DNA from: an uncultured Gammaproteobacteria bacterium
GTDB taxonomy: Bacteria > Pseudomonadota > Gammaproteobacteria > HK1
Direction: 5' to 3'
Length of the DNA stretch: 64,000 nucleotides
Assembly: GCA_958295465.1 (NCBI GenBank)
Contig: OY282353.1
Location: forward strand, 2,595,001-2,659,000
In this document: positions 52,686 through 62,056 of the stretch, piece by piece
How the letters are laid out: the number at the start of each line of letters is the position of its first letter
Position numbering within the stretch: position 1 is the stretch's first letter
Position numbers and translations under genes: made by a program
Notes under the pieces: model-generated
Databases searched by the model: none
Told to the model about the DNA's origin: nothing
The model's input: only the letters and a program-made list of their open reading frames with translations

Positions 52686-53918
52686 ATGGACCCGCGATAT
52701 CTGGTGGTCTTCGGTGCCTGCGTGACGCAGTTCACGATCGTGGGCCTGCTGTTCTCGGTCGGACTGTTCTTCAACGTCCTCGAAGAAGAGCTCGGCTGGT
52801 CGCGAACGCTGTTGTCGGGCAGCACCTCCCTCGCCTTTCTGGTCATGGGCGTGCTGGCGTTCTTCGTCGGGCGCCTGAGCGACCGGTACGGGCCGAGCGT
52901 GGTGCTCGGCACGACGGGGCTGCTGTACGGGATCGGCTACGGGCTCATCTCGGCGGTCGGCGAGCCTTGGCAGCTCGTTGCGCTGTTCGGGGTCTTCATA
53001 GGTCTGGGCCTGAGCGCCCACGACGTGGTGACGCTCTCGACCATCGCGCGCTGGTTCGAGCACAGGCGCGGAATGATGACGGGGGTGGTGAAGGTCGGCA
53101 CCGCGGCGGGTCAGATGGTGCTGCCGCCGCTGACCGCGCTTCTGATGGCCGGCCTGGGATGGCGCCACGCGGTGCTGGCGCTGGGCGCCGCGGCGGCCGT
53201 GCTGCTGCTGGTCGCCGCCCTGTCGATGAAGCGCCCGCCCGACAGCCGCTTACCCGACGGCCGCCTACCCGACAACCGCTCGTCCGACAGCCGCCCGCCC
53301 GGCCCGCGCACCGGCGGGGCCGGTGCCCCGGAGTTTGCCGAGGTCCGCCGCAGCCGCGTGTTCTGGACCCTGTGCGCCACCCAGTTCCTGTTCTTCCCGT
53401 CCCTGGTGACGGTGCCGCTGCACATCGCGATGCACGGCATGGACCTGGGGTTGACCCATGCGACGGCGGCGACGCTGCTGACCGTGATCGGCGGGGCGAG
53501 CATCGCCGGCCGACTGACGGTCGGCGCCTCCGTCGACCGGATCGGCGGAAGGAACGCCTACGTACTCTGCTTCGTGCCGCTGCTGATCGGTCTGCTCTCC
53601 CTGCTGGTGGTCGAGACGCCCTGGCTGCTGTTCCCGGCCGTCGCAGTGTACGGCTTCGCCCACGGGGGATTCTTCACCGTCGTCTCGCCGACTGTCGCCG
53701 AGCTGTTCGGCATCCGCGCCCATGGCGCGATCTTCGGGGGGATCGTGTTCTTCGGCACGATTGGCGCAGCGGTCGGCCCGATCCTGGCGGGGCGGGTCTT
53801 CGACGTGACCGGCAGCTATGCCTGGGCCTTCACCGGCCTTGCCGTGATGGGGGCGCTCGGACTGGTCCTGGCCATCTCGCTGCCGCTTCGCCGGCCGGCG
53901 CCGCTCGCTCGTCCTTGA
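52686..53918 (+). CDS. MFS transporter (monocarboxylate / OFA-like)
   Basis: 410-residue, 12-helix carrier. The first helix follows MDPRYLVVFGACVTQF. The loop 2-3 motif is GRLSDRYGP and its second-half counterpart is GASVDRIGGRNAY. The central cytoplasmic loop (about 183-210) is a short Asp/Arg/Pro repeat (PDSRLPDGRLPDNRSSDSRP). ATG at 52686 is preferred to upstream in-frame starts since it begins at the first helix. Organic anions such as oxalate or pyruvate are typical substrates of the group. Confidence 0.85.
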   Translation: MDPRYLVVFGACVTQFTIVGLLFSVGLFFNVLEEELGWSRTLLSGSTSLAFLVMGVLAFFVGRLSDRYGPSVVLGTTGLLYGIGYGLISAVGEPWQLVALFGVFIGLGLSAHDVVTLSTIARWFEHRRGMMTGVVKVGTAAGQMVLPPLTALLMAGLGWRHAVLALGAAAAVLLLVAALSMKRPPDSRLPDGRLPDNRSSDSRPPGPRTGGAGAPEFAEVRRSRVFWTLCATQFLFFPSLVTVPLHIAMHGMDLGLTHATAATLLTVIGGASIAGRLTVGASVDRIGGRNAYVLCFVPLLIGLLSLLVVETPWLLFPAVAVYGFAHGGFFTVVSPTVAELFGIRAHGAIFGGIVFFGTIGAAVGPILAGRVFDVTGSYAWAFTGLAVMGALGLVLAISLPLRRPAPLARP

Positions 53919-53937
53919 CTCGGGACTCGCGCGGTCT

Positions 53938-54240
53938 GGAGTTGTCCCGATTCAGTGGGCGGTGAAGGGCTTGGGTTTCATGCCGCTTCGCGGCTGAACA
54001 CGTCGAACACGCTGGCCAGGGACAGGAATCCCGTCAGGGTCGGCTACGTAGAGCCTGCCCCGCAGTGGGAAGCGGGGGTGATGTCGGCCACCCACCGCCG
54101 GTCCGGGGCGTCGGCGTGGAACTCGCCCTTCCAGGCGTCGCCGGAAACGGGGCCAACCTCGCACGACACGGCAGTTCTCGACGTCTCGTCGGCCGGGAGC
54201 CCGGCGGAATTGCACGACGCCGTCATGCGCCTTGATCCCG
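53938..54240 (-). mobile_element. IS3-family relic B (orfB piece joined to the 3' end)
   Basis: The IS 3' end is GGAGTTGTCCCGATTCAG (53938-53955, read outward) followed by the orfB tail ending EAA-stop. Upstream on the minus strand DRRWVADIT marks the first catalytic Asp of the DDE domain, then after a small indel LYVA and LTGFLSLASVFDVFSR run straight into EAA. The rest of the DDE domain is missing. The left IS end was not found. A GAGCCTGCCCC palindromic insert lies at 54051. The gap 53919-54279 holds nothing else. Confidence 0.75.
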
Positions 54241-54279
54241 GGACCGGCGGATGCGGATGATGGGGCGGAGGCCGCACGT

Positions 54280-55272
54280 TCAGCGGAAGTGCGGCCGGAT
54301 GATCCGGTCCATCCACAGCTCGACCTGCTCCATCTCCGGCGCCGCCGGCTGGATGGTCACGTGCTCGATCCCCGCCTCTTCCAGCGCCTTGAGCTTGGCG
54401 ACGACGTCGCCGACGCTGCCGAGCAGGTAGCACCCTTGCAGATGCTCCCAGGAGCGGTTGGTGCCCATGATGGTCTCCATGGGTTTGCGCTGGATGGAGA
54501 GCGCCTTCTCGGTGTCGTCGGTATCGACGACGTAGCCTGCCTGCACGTGCGCGATACCGAGGGTGCCCGGGTCGCGGCCGACGCTCGGCAGGTACTCGCG
54601 CATCGTCCGGATGTCACGCACCACCCATTCGAGCTTGCCCGAGGCGCGCACCGTGAACACGTCGGCATGCTTCGCGATGCGGTGCATCACCGACTTCACC
54701 ATGTACGGCTTGTCCGGCGAGAGGGCGTCGGGGACACGCGAGCCGCCGGCCACCCACACCGTGAAGTACCGCTCGGGGCGGGGCTCGATGGTGACGTCCT
54801 CGAACTGCCAGTACCGGCCCTGGAACGAGACGTTCTCCCCGGTGAGCAGCAGCTTCACCGCGTCCAGCACCTCGTCGGTGCGCCGGCCGCGCTCCTTCAT
54901 CGGGATCCCCATCGCGGTGAATTCGGGCTCGTTCCAGCCCGGCCCGACCCCGAAGAAGAAGCGCCCCTCGGACATGTGGTCCAGGGTCGCCAGCTCCTTC
55001 GCGAGCAGCACCGGGTGGCGCAGGGGGACGACGAGGATATGGGTGCCGAGCGCGATCCTCTCGGTCGCGCCGGCCACGCAGCTCAGCACCATCAGCGGGT
55101 CCATCCACGAGCCGCCGTAGAGTCCCGGGGCGCTCAGGAGATGGTCCCATACGGTGATCGAGTCGTAGCCGAGCCGCTCCGCGCGTTGCGCCATGTCCCT
55201 GGTGACGAGGCGGGCCATCTTCCGGTCCAGGCCGGGCCAGGTGAACGTGGGAACCGTCAGTCCGAATTTCAT
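54280..55272 (-). CDS. LLM class flavin-dependent oxidoreductase
   Basis: 330-residue luciferase-like monooxygenase fold protein, F420 or FMN dependent. It starts MKFGLTVPTFTWPG and has YDSITVWDHLL near residue 38, RIALGTHILVVPLRHPVLLAKELATLD (in parts) near 75-100, and RFFFGVGPGWNEPEF near 105. The usual central segment YFTVWVAGGS is near 170. No partner flavin reductase is adjacent. Divergent from the ABC exporter gene. Substrate unknown. Confidence 0.85.
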   Translation of the reverse strand: MKFGLTVPTFTWPGLDRKMARLVTRDMAQRAERLGYDSITVWDHLLSAPGLYGGSWMDPLMVLSCVAGATERIALGTHILVVPLRHPVLLAKELATLDHMSEGRFFFGVGPGWNEPEFTAMGIPMKERGRRTDEVLDAVKLLLTGENVSFQGRYWQFEDVTIEPRPERYFTVWVAGGSRVPDALSPDKPYMVKSVMHRIAKHADVFTVRASGKLEWVVRDIRTMREYLPSVGRDPGTLGIAHVQAGYVVDTDDTEKALSIQRKPMETIMGTNRSWEHLQGCYLLGSVGDVVAKLKALEEAGIEHVTIQPAAPEMEQVELWMDRIIRPHFR

Positions 55273-55493
55273 GGATGTCTTCTCCGGGTATGCCTGCGGG
55301 TCTGTCGCCGGATGTTGTCGCCGGATGGTGCTCGATGCGGGCGCGGCGGGCGCTCGCCGGGGCTCGGGGTTGCAGGCCGCGAATTCTCGTCGAGTATCTG
55401 CATACGGGTCTGCGTCTGCGGTAGTCTGCGCCCGCCGCCGGCCCTCGCCGATGACGCCGGCCGGCAGGATACACCGTGTAAGGTGGCGAAAAG

Positions 55494-56420
55494 GTGGTGG
55501 CGTTGAACACGGACACGTACGTGATCGATGCGCAGGGGCTCCGCAAGCGCTTCGGTGACGAGACCGTGGTCGACGGCATCGATCTCCGGGTGCCCCGGGG
55601 CGGGTGCTTCGGGCTGCTCGGGCCGAACGGCGCGGGCAAGACCACCACGCTTCGCATGATCCTGGGCCGGGCCGTGCCGAGCGGCGGCGCGCTGACCGTG
55701 CTCGGCGAGCCGATGCCGGCCGCGGGCCGCCGGGTGCGGGCCCGGATCGGGGTCGTCCCCCAGGACGACAACCTCGATCCCGACTTCACGGTGGTGGAGA
55801 ACCTGCAGGTCTACGCCGGCTACTTCCCGCGCCCGGCCCGCCGGCCCTTGCGGCCCTACCTCATGTCGCTCCTGGAATTCGTCGCCCTCGCGGACCGGGC
55901 CGGCGACCGGGTGCAGGACCTGTCGGGCGGCATGAGGCGGCGGCTGGTGATCGCCCGCGCCCTGGTGAACGACCCCGAGCTGCTCATCCTCGACGAGCCG
56001 ACCACCGGCCTCGACCCCCAGATCCGCCACCTCATCTGGTCGCGCCTGCGCGAGCTCAAGGATCGCGGGACCACGGTGCTGCTCACGACCCACTACATGG
56101 AGGAGGCGGAGCGCCTGTGCGACCGGCTCGCGATCATCGACCGGGGGCGCATCCTGGCCGAGGACACCCCGCGCGCGCTGGTGGCGGGGGAGGTCGAGCC
56201 GAGCGTGGTGGAGGTCCGGGCGGGGTCCAGGACCCCTCCGCCGGAGATCGTCCGCCAGGCCCGGGTGGAAACGATAGACGGCGTATGGCACTGCCATACG
56301 AGGGTCCCGAACGCGGTGCTGGCGAGCCTCCAGCAATATCCCGGTCTCGAATACCTGCACCGGCCCGCGAACCTGGAGGACGTGTTCCTGCGCCTGACCG
56401 GCCGCGAGCTGCGGGATTGA
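55494..56420 (+). CDS. ABC exporter ATPase (NodI/DrrA type)
   Basis: 308-residue ATPase. Walker A GPNGAGKTT near residue 44, Q-loop VVPQDDNLDPDFTV near 86, signature LSGGMRRR near 143, Walker B LLILDEPTTGLDP near 162, switch LTTHYMEEAE near 196. The C-terminal extension resembles NodI. Partner permease starts 131 bases downstream, across a direct repeat. Exported molecule unknown. Confidence 0.9.
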   Translation: MVALNTDTYVIDAQGLRKRFGDETVVDGIDLRVPRGGCFGLLGPNGAGKTTTLRMILGRAVPSGGALTVLGEPMPAAGRRVRARIGVVPQDDNLDPDFTVVENLQVYAGYFPRPARRPLRPYLMSLLEFVALADRAGDRVQDLSGGMRRRLVIARALVNDPELLILDEPTTGLDPQIRHLIWSRLRELKDRGTTVLLTTHYMEEAERLCDRLAIIDRGRILAEDTPRALVAGEVEPSVVEVRAGSRTPPPEIVRQARVETIDGVWHCHTRVPNAVLASLQQYPGLEYLHRPANLEDVFLRLTGRELRD

Positions 56421-56453
56421 GGGGCGGGACGGCGTGACGGCAGGGTTCGCGGG

Positions 56454-56562
56454 CCACAAGGCATCGGGTGTGATCCGATGAATGCGACGCGCGGGCGGGG
56501 GGAGCTGCGCGATGACAGCACCGACCGCCACAAGGCATTGGATGTGATCCGATGGATGCGAC
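56454..56562. repeat. 35-bp direct repeat pair before the permease gene
   Basis: CCACAAGGCATYGGRTGTGATCCGATGRATGCGAC at 56454-56488 and 56528-56562, about 91 percent identical, 74 bases apart. The second copy contains the permease start codon. The first contains an ATG that opens a 30-codon frame. It looks like a duplicated translation-initiation region. Confidence 0.75.
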
Positions 56563-57376
56563 GAGCGTGACGGATACGGCGGACGTGATGGAACCCGCCC
56601 GGCACTGGCGTCTCCCGGCGCCGAGGCCGGTGGCGTTCGCGGTGTGGCGCCGCAACGTCCTGGTGTGGCGCCGGCTGATGCTGCCCAGCCTGCTGCTCAA
56701 CTTCGGTGAGCCCTTCCTCTATCTGCTCGGCCTCGGGTTCGGGCTCGGGCGGTTCATCGGCGAGATGGACGGGATCGGTTACTTCGCGTTCCTCGCCTCG
56801 GGGCTGGTCGCCTCGTCGAGCATGATGACCGCCTCCTACGAAGGGGTCTATTCGGTGTACACCCGGATGGTCCCCCAGAAGACCTACGACGGGATGCTCG
56901 CCACACCGGTCGAGATCGACGACGTCGTCGCGGGGGAGATGCTCTGGTGCGCGACCAAGGGCTGCCTCTCCGGAATCGCGATCCTGATCGTGGCCACCCT
57001 TCTCGGAGCGGTCGGGAGCGTGTACGCGCTGCTCTGCATTCCGATCCTCTTCCTGATCGGGCTCGCCTTCGCCGGACCCGCGCTCGCGGTGAGCGCCGTC
57101 GCCCCCTCGTATGATTTCTTCAGCTACTACATGACGCTCGTGATCACCCCGATGTTCATCCTGTGCGGCGTGTTCTATCCGATCACGTCGATGCCGGAGG
57201 CCGTCCAGCACGCGGTGCTGGCGCTGCCGCTGACCCACGCCGTCGCCCTCGTGCGCCCGCTGGTCACCGGCGCTCCGGTCGAATATCCGCTCGTGCACCT
57301 CGCGGTGCTGGCCGGATTCGCCGCGGTCGGGTTCTACGTCGCGGTCGCCCTCGTGCGCCGCCGCTTCATCGTCTAG
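56552..57376 (+). CDS. ABC-2 type permease (NodJ type)
   Basis: 274-residue, six-helix permease that pairs with the preceding ATPase. Marks are VWRRNVLVWRRLMLPSLLLN, EPFLYLLGLGFGLG near residue 53, and ITPMFILCGVFYPITSMPE near 195, as in NodJ. The stop codon overlaps the first bases of a 111-bp dispersed repeat, so an insertion event occurred just at the 3' end. The encoded C-terminus still looks complete. Confidence 0.88.
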   Translation: MDATSVTDTADVMEPARHWRLPAPRPVAFAVWRRNVLVWRRLMLPSLLLNFGEPFLYLLGLGFGLGRFIGEMDGIGYFAFLASGLVASSSMMTASYEGVYSVYTRMVPQKTYDGMLATPVEIDDVVAGEMLWCATKGCLSGIAILIVATLLGAVGSVYALLCIPILFLIGLAFAGPALAVSAVAPSYDFFSYYMTLVITPMFILCGVFYPITSMPEAVQHAVLALPLTHAVALVRPLVTGAPVEYPLVHLAVLAGFAAVGFYVAVALVRRRFIV

Positions 57377-57636
57377 GAGTCTGCGCCGCAGAAAGATGGC
57401 TCAAGACGAACAAGCGGATGGACGGGCCGGATTCGATGCTGGGATGGGCACGAGCGCCGGGACACCGGAGTTCACAATGGCGCGCAGGGCAATCTTCGAG
57501 TTCATCGAGGGGTGGTGTGACCCGTATCGTCGTCACCAGGGCCTCGGTCGGCAATCCCCGACGTCCTTCGAGAGGAGCGACCAGGAAGCGGCATGAAACC
57601 CAAGCCCTTCACTGTCCACTGAAACGGAGCAACTCC
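57375..57636 (+). mobile_element. IS3-family relic C with 111-bp repeat (copy B)
   Basis: 57375-57485 is copy B of the repeat also found at 48373-48483. It is followed by the orfB C-terminus (RRAIFEFIEGWCDPYRRHQ, GLGRQSPTSFE, stop at 57594-57596), the conserved ending of IS3 transposases. The 3' terminus (TGTCCACTGAAACGG...AACTCC, 57613-57636) matches those of relics A and B. The orfB catalytic residues are absent, apart from the terminal part. Confidence 0.75.
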
Positions 57637-57681
57637 ACACCGGGACCAGAGGCGATTTCGAGACCATTCGGAGAACGAAAC

Positions 57682-58599
57682 ATGAGAATCATCGTGCATG
57701 GCCAGCAGGCGTTCGGGAAAAGCGTGCTGGAGGCGCTGCTCGAGCGCGGAGAGGACGTCATCGGGGTGTACTGCGAGCCGGACCGGGAAGGCCGGCCCCC
57801 GGACCCCATCAAGCAATGCGCGATGATGCGCGGATTGCCCGTCTTCCAGCCCAGGTCCTGCCGCAAGCCGGAAACGGCCGGGCAGATGGCCTCCCTTCGG
57901 CCGGATCTGTGCGTCATGGCTTACGTCACCCTGTTCGTGCCCGAGGAGGTGCTGAACGTCCCCGTGCACGGCTCCATCCAGTACCACCCCTCCCTGCTGC
58001 CCCGGCACCGGGGCGGCAGCTCCATCAACTGGCCCGTCATCTGGGGCGAGACCCGGACCGGGCTCTCCATCTTCTGGCCGGACGCCGGGCTCGACGAAGG
58101 GCCGATCCTGATGCAGAAGGAGGTGGAGATCGCCGATGACGACACCCTCGGCAGCCTCTACTTCGACAAGCTGTTTCCCCTGGGGGTCGAGGCGATGGTG
58201 GAGAGCGTGGACCTGGTGCGCGAGGGCCGGGCGCCGAAGATCCCGCAGGACCACTCGAAGGCCACCTACGAGGGCTGGTGCCGGGCCGATCTGGTGCGCA
58301 TCAACTGGCACCTGCCCACGCGGACGACCTGGAACCTGATCCGCGGCTGCAACCCCGCGCCGGGCGCCTGGACCACCTGGGAGGGGGTCAAGGTCGCCGT
58401 CTTCGACAGCGCGCGGGTCCCCGAGGCGAGAAGCGTCCAGCCCGGCCAAGTCACCCGCGTCGGGGAGGAGGGCGTGCAGGTGGCGACCGCGGACGGACAG
58501 ATCCTGGTCAAGCGCGTGCGTCCCGAGGGAGGAAAGAAGGCGCCCGCGGCCGACTGGGCGAGGGAGGCGGGGCTGGCCGCGGGGGCGCGCTTCGCATAG
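57682..58599 (+). CDS. Formyltransferase-fold protein, ALDH1L N-terminal domain-like
   Basis: 305 residues with Formyl_trans_N (about 1-200) and Formyl_trans_C (about 205-305). The active-site stretch HGSIQYHPSLLPRHRGGSSI and NW, and SIFWPDAGLDEGPILMQKE, match the hydrolase domain of 10-formyltetrahydrofolate dehydrogenase (ALDH1L1) more closely than methionyl-tRNA formyltransferase. The catalytic His and Asp are in place, and the Asn of Fmt is replaced (Gln next to YH). The expected reaction is formyl-THF to THF plus formate. It lies before glyA and formate dehydrogenase genes. A role in formylating sugars or amines is the alternative. Confidence 0.82.
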   Translation: MRIIVHGQQAFGKSVLEALLERGEDVIGVYCEPDREGRPPDPIKQCAMMRGLPVFQPRSCRKPETAGQMASLRPDLCVMAYVTLFVPEEVLNVPVHGSIQYHPSLLPRHRGGSSINWPVIWGETRTGLSIFWPDAGLDEGPILMQKEVEIADDDTLGSLYFDKLFPLGVEAMVESVDLVREGRAPKIPQDHSKATYEGWCRADLVRINWHLPTRTTWNLIRGCNPAPGAWTTWEGVKVAVFDSARVPEARSVQPGQVTRVGEEGVQVATADGQILVKRVRPEGGKKAPAADWAREAGLAAGARFA

Positions 58600-58680
58600 C
58601 TCCACGCCGCGAAGGCCGGTCGGGCAATGGGGGCTGATCGACGAGACCGGTCGCGCCGTCCGTACAAGGCGCCCCCGCCT

Positions 58681-59293
58681 TCAATCGAACGTCGGCGCGA
58701 CCCCTGGCGGGACCGAGAACCCCAGGTCGCCGCGGGCGATGACCGCCTCGCGCCCGCCGTTCGCGGCCGGCAGCTCCGCCTGGCGCGCCTTCGCGCGGGC
58801 GTCCACCGCCACCGGGTCGAGCATGGTCCGGAGCCTTCCCGGGGCCGGCCATGCCGGACATCTTCCATGCGCCCTTGCGCTCGGGCAGGGCCTCGCGGAT
58901 GAGGCCGAGGAGATCGCCCTTGCCCTCCACGACGTGCATCGGGAGGTGCTCGGCGCAGAACCCGTTGTCGTCGCCGGTCGAGCGGAAGTGCAGCTTGCCG
59001 ATCGCCTCCACCCGGTGCCCGCGCCCGCGCAGGTGGTGGTGCCAGGAGGGGACGGACCCTTCGTAGGGGTCCGCGTTGTCCCAGTAGCCGATCCGGTGCG
59101 TGTACATCCCCGTGGCGAACGTCGCACGGGCGGGGATGCACACCGGGTTGCAGCAATAAGCGCTCGCAAAGCGCGTGCCGCGCGCCGCGAGCGCGTCGAT
59201 GTCGGGGGTGTGGGCGATGGGGCTACCGTAGCAACCGAGCGTCTTCACGCTGTGCTCGTCGGACATGAGGACGAGGAGGTTCCGGGGTTTCAC
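58681..59293 (-). pseudogene. Sulfatase (choline-sulfatase-like), internally deleted
   Basis: The N-terminus is normal for a type I sulfatase: NLLVLMSDEHSVKTLGCYG and the formylglycine motif CIPARATFATG, with metal-binding residues in order. After about 150 codons the frame breaks, and the C-terminal tail of a sulfatase (DPVAVDARAKARQAELPA, then GGREAVIARGDLGFSVPPG) appears in another frame up to 58681. About 300 residues are missing between. Confidence 0.8.
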
Positions 59294-59380
59294 GCGACCC
59301 CATGTCCTTTCAGGCCGCCGGAGCGCGGACGTTCGTTCCCGGATGCCACGGAGCGGCCGCCTCGCGTCACCGTCTCGACT

Positions 59381-60724
59381 TCAGGCCGCGGGGCCGCGGA
59401 CGTTCATCCCCGGATAGATGGGGAAGCGCCGGCAGAGCGTTTCCGCGCGGCGGAGCACCTCGGTCTCGGCCGCGGTGTTGTCGCCGGGGTGCCGCGCCAG
59501 CCCCTCCAGGACCCCGGCGATCAGGTCGCCGACCTCCCTGAACTCCGCGACGCCGAATCCCCGGGTGGTGGCCGCGGGGCTGCCGAGGCGGATCCCCGAG
59601 GTGATGGTGGGCTTCTCCGTGTCGAAGGGGACGCCGTTCTTGTTGCAGGTGATGCCGGCCCGGTCGAGGCTTTCCTCCGCCGCCTTGCCGGTGAGGCCCT
59701 TGGGCCGCAGATCCACCAGCATGAGGTGCGTGTCGGTGCCTCCGGAGACGATGCCGAAGCCGTGGCCGAGCAGCGAGTCCGCGAGCGCCCGGGCGTTGTC
59801 CACGACCCGTTGCGCATACCCCTTGTACGTCGGCTTCAGGGCTTCGCCGAAGGCGGCCGCCTTGCCGGCGATCACGTGCATCAGCGGACCGCCCTGCAGG
59901 CCGGGGAACGCGGCGGAGTTGATCTTCCTGCCCAGCGCCTCGTCGTTGCCGAGGATCAATCCTCCACGGGGGCCGCGCAGGGTCTTGTGGGTGGTGGAGG
60001 TGACCACGTGCGCGTGCGGCAACGGGCTCGGGTGGACCCCGGCGGCGACCAGTCCCGCGAAATGCGCCATGTCCACGTGCAGCCACGCCCCCACCTCGTC
60101 GGCGATGGCGTGGAAGCGCTCGAAGTCGATGATCCGGGGATAGGCGGAGCCGCCCGCGATGATCAGCCTGGGCCTGTGCTCGCGCGCAAGCGCGGCGACT
60201 TCGTCGTAATCGATCCGGCCGTCTTCGCGCCGGACCCCGTACTGCACGGCGTTGAACCACTTGCCCGAGAGGTTCGGCGCCGCGCCGTGGGTCAGGTGCC
60301 CGCCGGCGGCCAGGGACATGCCGAGGATGGTGTCCCCCGGCGCGAGCAGGGCGAGCATCACGCACTGGTTGGCCTGGGCTCCGGAATGGGGCTGCACGTT
60401 GGCGAACGCGCAGTCGAAGAGCTCCCTGGCGCGGGCGATGGCCAGACTTTCGGCGACGTCGACGTACTCGCAGCCACCATAGTAGCGCCGCGCCGGATAG
60501 CCCTCCGCGTACTTGTTGGTGAGCACCGAGCCCTGGGCTTCCAGCACCGCGCGGGAGACGATGTTCTCGGAGGCGATCAGCTCGATCCGATGCTGCTGGC
60601 GATGCAGCTCGTCCTGGATGCTCCGCGCGAGCACGTGATCGGTCTCCGCCAGCGTGGCGCCGAAGAATGCCGCCTGGTTCGCCGGATCGTGGGATTCGGT
60701 GACGAGTTCTTCCGTTGCTTGCAT
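59381..60724 (-). CDS. glyA: Serine hydroxymethyltransferase
   Basis: 447-residue PLP enzyme that interconverts serine and glycine with methylene-THF. Marks: [20 protein letters not shown] near residue 52, YYGGCEYVD near 83, the PLP-Lys in [16 protein letters not shown] near 250, and [15 protein letters not shown] near 355. It carries a ~20-residue N-terminal extension seen in some alpha/gamma proteobacteria. ATG at 60724 has GGAG upstream. Divergent from the CoA-ligase genes with 165 bp between. Confidence 0.95.
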   Translation of the reverse strand: MQATEELVTESHDPANQAAFFGATLAETDHVLARSIQDELHRQQHRIELIASENIVSRAVLEAQGSVLTNKYAEGYPARRYYGGCEYVDVAESLAIARARELFDCAFANVQPHSGAQANQCVMLALLAPGDTILGMSLAAGGHLTHGAAPNLSGKWFNAVQYGVRREDGRIDYDEVAALAREHRPRLIIAGGSAYPRIIDFERFHAIADEVGAWLHVDMAHFAGLVAAGVHPSPLPHAHVVTSTTHKTLRGPRGGLILGNDEALGRKINSAAFPGLQGGPLMHVIAGKAAAFGEALKPTYKGYAQRVVDNARALADSLLGHGFGIVSGGTDTHLMLVDLRPKGLTGKAAEESLDRAGITCNKNGVPFDTEKPTITSGIRLGSPAATTRGFGVAEFREVGDLIAGVLEGLARHPGDNTAAETEVLRRAETLCRRFPIYPGMNVRGPAA

Positions 60725-60889
60725 GGTGGTTCTCCGTGTCGTGGTTCTCCGTCGGCGGGCAAAGCCGCCGTCCGGGCGGCGCGATGGGGCGGCTCCGTTC
60801 CCGCTCGGAGCGCACGGCATTATATTGTCGGGACCGGCCGCTTGGCATATCGTAATTTCCGGAAACCTCCACCGCCCCCGGTCCCGCCG

Positions 60890-62056
60890 ATGGACATCCA
60901 CGAATACCAGGCCAAGCAGCTCCTGCGCCCCTACGGGCTGGCATCGCCGCCCGGCGAATGCGCGTTCACCGCAGAGGAGGCCGAGCTGGCCGCCCGCCGG
61001 ATCGGTGGTTCCCGCTGGGTGGTCAAGGCCCAGATCCTCGCCGGCGACCGCGGCCTGGCCGGGGGCGTGAAGATGGTGGCCTCCGAGCCCGATGTCCGGG
61101 AGGCCGCGCGCGCGATGCTCGGATCGAGGCTGGTCACGCCCCAGACCGGCGGCGAAGGCGAGCCCGTGCGCCGGGTGTACGTGGAAGCCGTCTGCCAGGC
61201 CGCGAGCGAGCACTACCTCGCCCTCGGCCTCGACCGCACCGCATCGCGCGTCACCCTCGTCGGCTCCGACGCCGGCGGGACGGCCATCGAGTCGGTGGCC
61301 GGACGGCAGCCGGAGCGGATCTCCCATGTCGCCGTCGATCCGGTGGACGGGGTGAACGCCGCCGATGCCCGGCGTCTCGCCACGGACATCGGGCTCGGCG
61401 GGGAGCACGCGGCGGAGGCCGAGCGCCTGATGATCGGGCTCTATGACGCCTTCGTCGCCTACGACGCCTCGCTCATCGAGATCAACCCGCTCGCGCTCAC
61501 CCGGGACGGCGCGCTGCTTGCCCTCGATGCGAAGATGAGCATCGACGACAACGCCCTGTTCCGCCACCGCGACATCGAGGATCTGCGCGAGCGCGAGCAC
61601 GAAGGCAGGCTCGACCGGGCGCGCCACGGGTTCAACTACATCGCCCTCGACGGCGACGTCGGCTGCGTGGTGAACGGCGCCGGTCTCGCGATGGCCACCA
61701 TGGACATCCTCAAGCTCCACGGCGGGGTGCCCGCGAACTTCCTCGACGTCCCGCCGGCGGCCGGGCGCGACCGGATCACCGCGGCCTGCCGCCTCGTCCT
61801 CGAGAACCCCCGGGTCAAGGTGATGCTCGTCAACGTCGTGGGGGGCGGGATCACCCGTTGCGACGTCGTCGCCGAGGCGCTCGCATCCGCGTGCCGCGCC
61901 GCCGGGCGGCCGGTTCCCATCGTCGCCCGCTTCGAAGGCGTGAACCGTGAGCTCGCACGCAAGGTCCTGCGCGATACCGGGGTCCGTGCGGTGCACGCGG
62001 AGTCGTTCGGCGACGCCGCCGCCCGGGCGGTACGGGCCGTGGCGGGAGAGCGGTGA
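60890..62056 (+). CDS. Malate- or succinate-CoA ligase subunit beta (MtkA/SucC)
   Basis: 388 residues. ATP-grasp domain start [17 protein letters not shown], with [17 protein letters not shown] near residue 45, [13 protein letters not shown] near 200, and [17 protein letters not shown] near 318. It lies directly before its alpha subunit. In serine-cycle bacteria the same pair is malate thiokinase (mtkAB), and placement beside glyA favours that. Sequence alone does not separate malate from succinate. Confidence 0.88.
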   Translation: MDIHEYQAKQLLRPYGLASPPGECAFTAEEAELAARRIGGSRWVVKAQILAGDRGLAGGVKMVASEPDVREAARAMLGSRLVTPQTGGEGEPVRRVYVEAVCQAASEHYLALGLDRTASRVTLVGSDAGGTAIESVAGRQPERISHVAVDPVDGVNAADARRLATDIGLGGEHAAEAERLMIGLYDAFVAYDASLIEINPLALTRDGALLALDAKMSIDDNALFRHRDIEDLREREHEGRLDRARHGFNYIALDGDVGCVVNGAGLAMATMDILKLHGGVPANFLDVPPAAGRDRITAACRLVLENPRVKVMLVNVVGGGITRCDVVAEALASACRAAGRPVPIVARFEGVNRELARKVLRDTGVRAVHAESFGDAAARAVRAVAGER

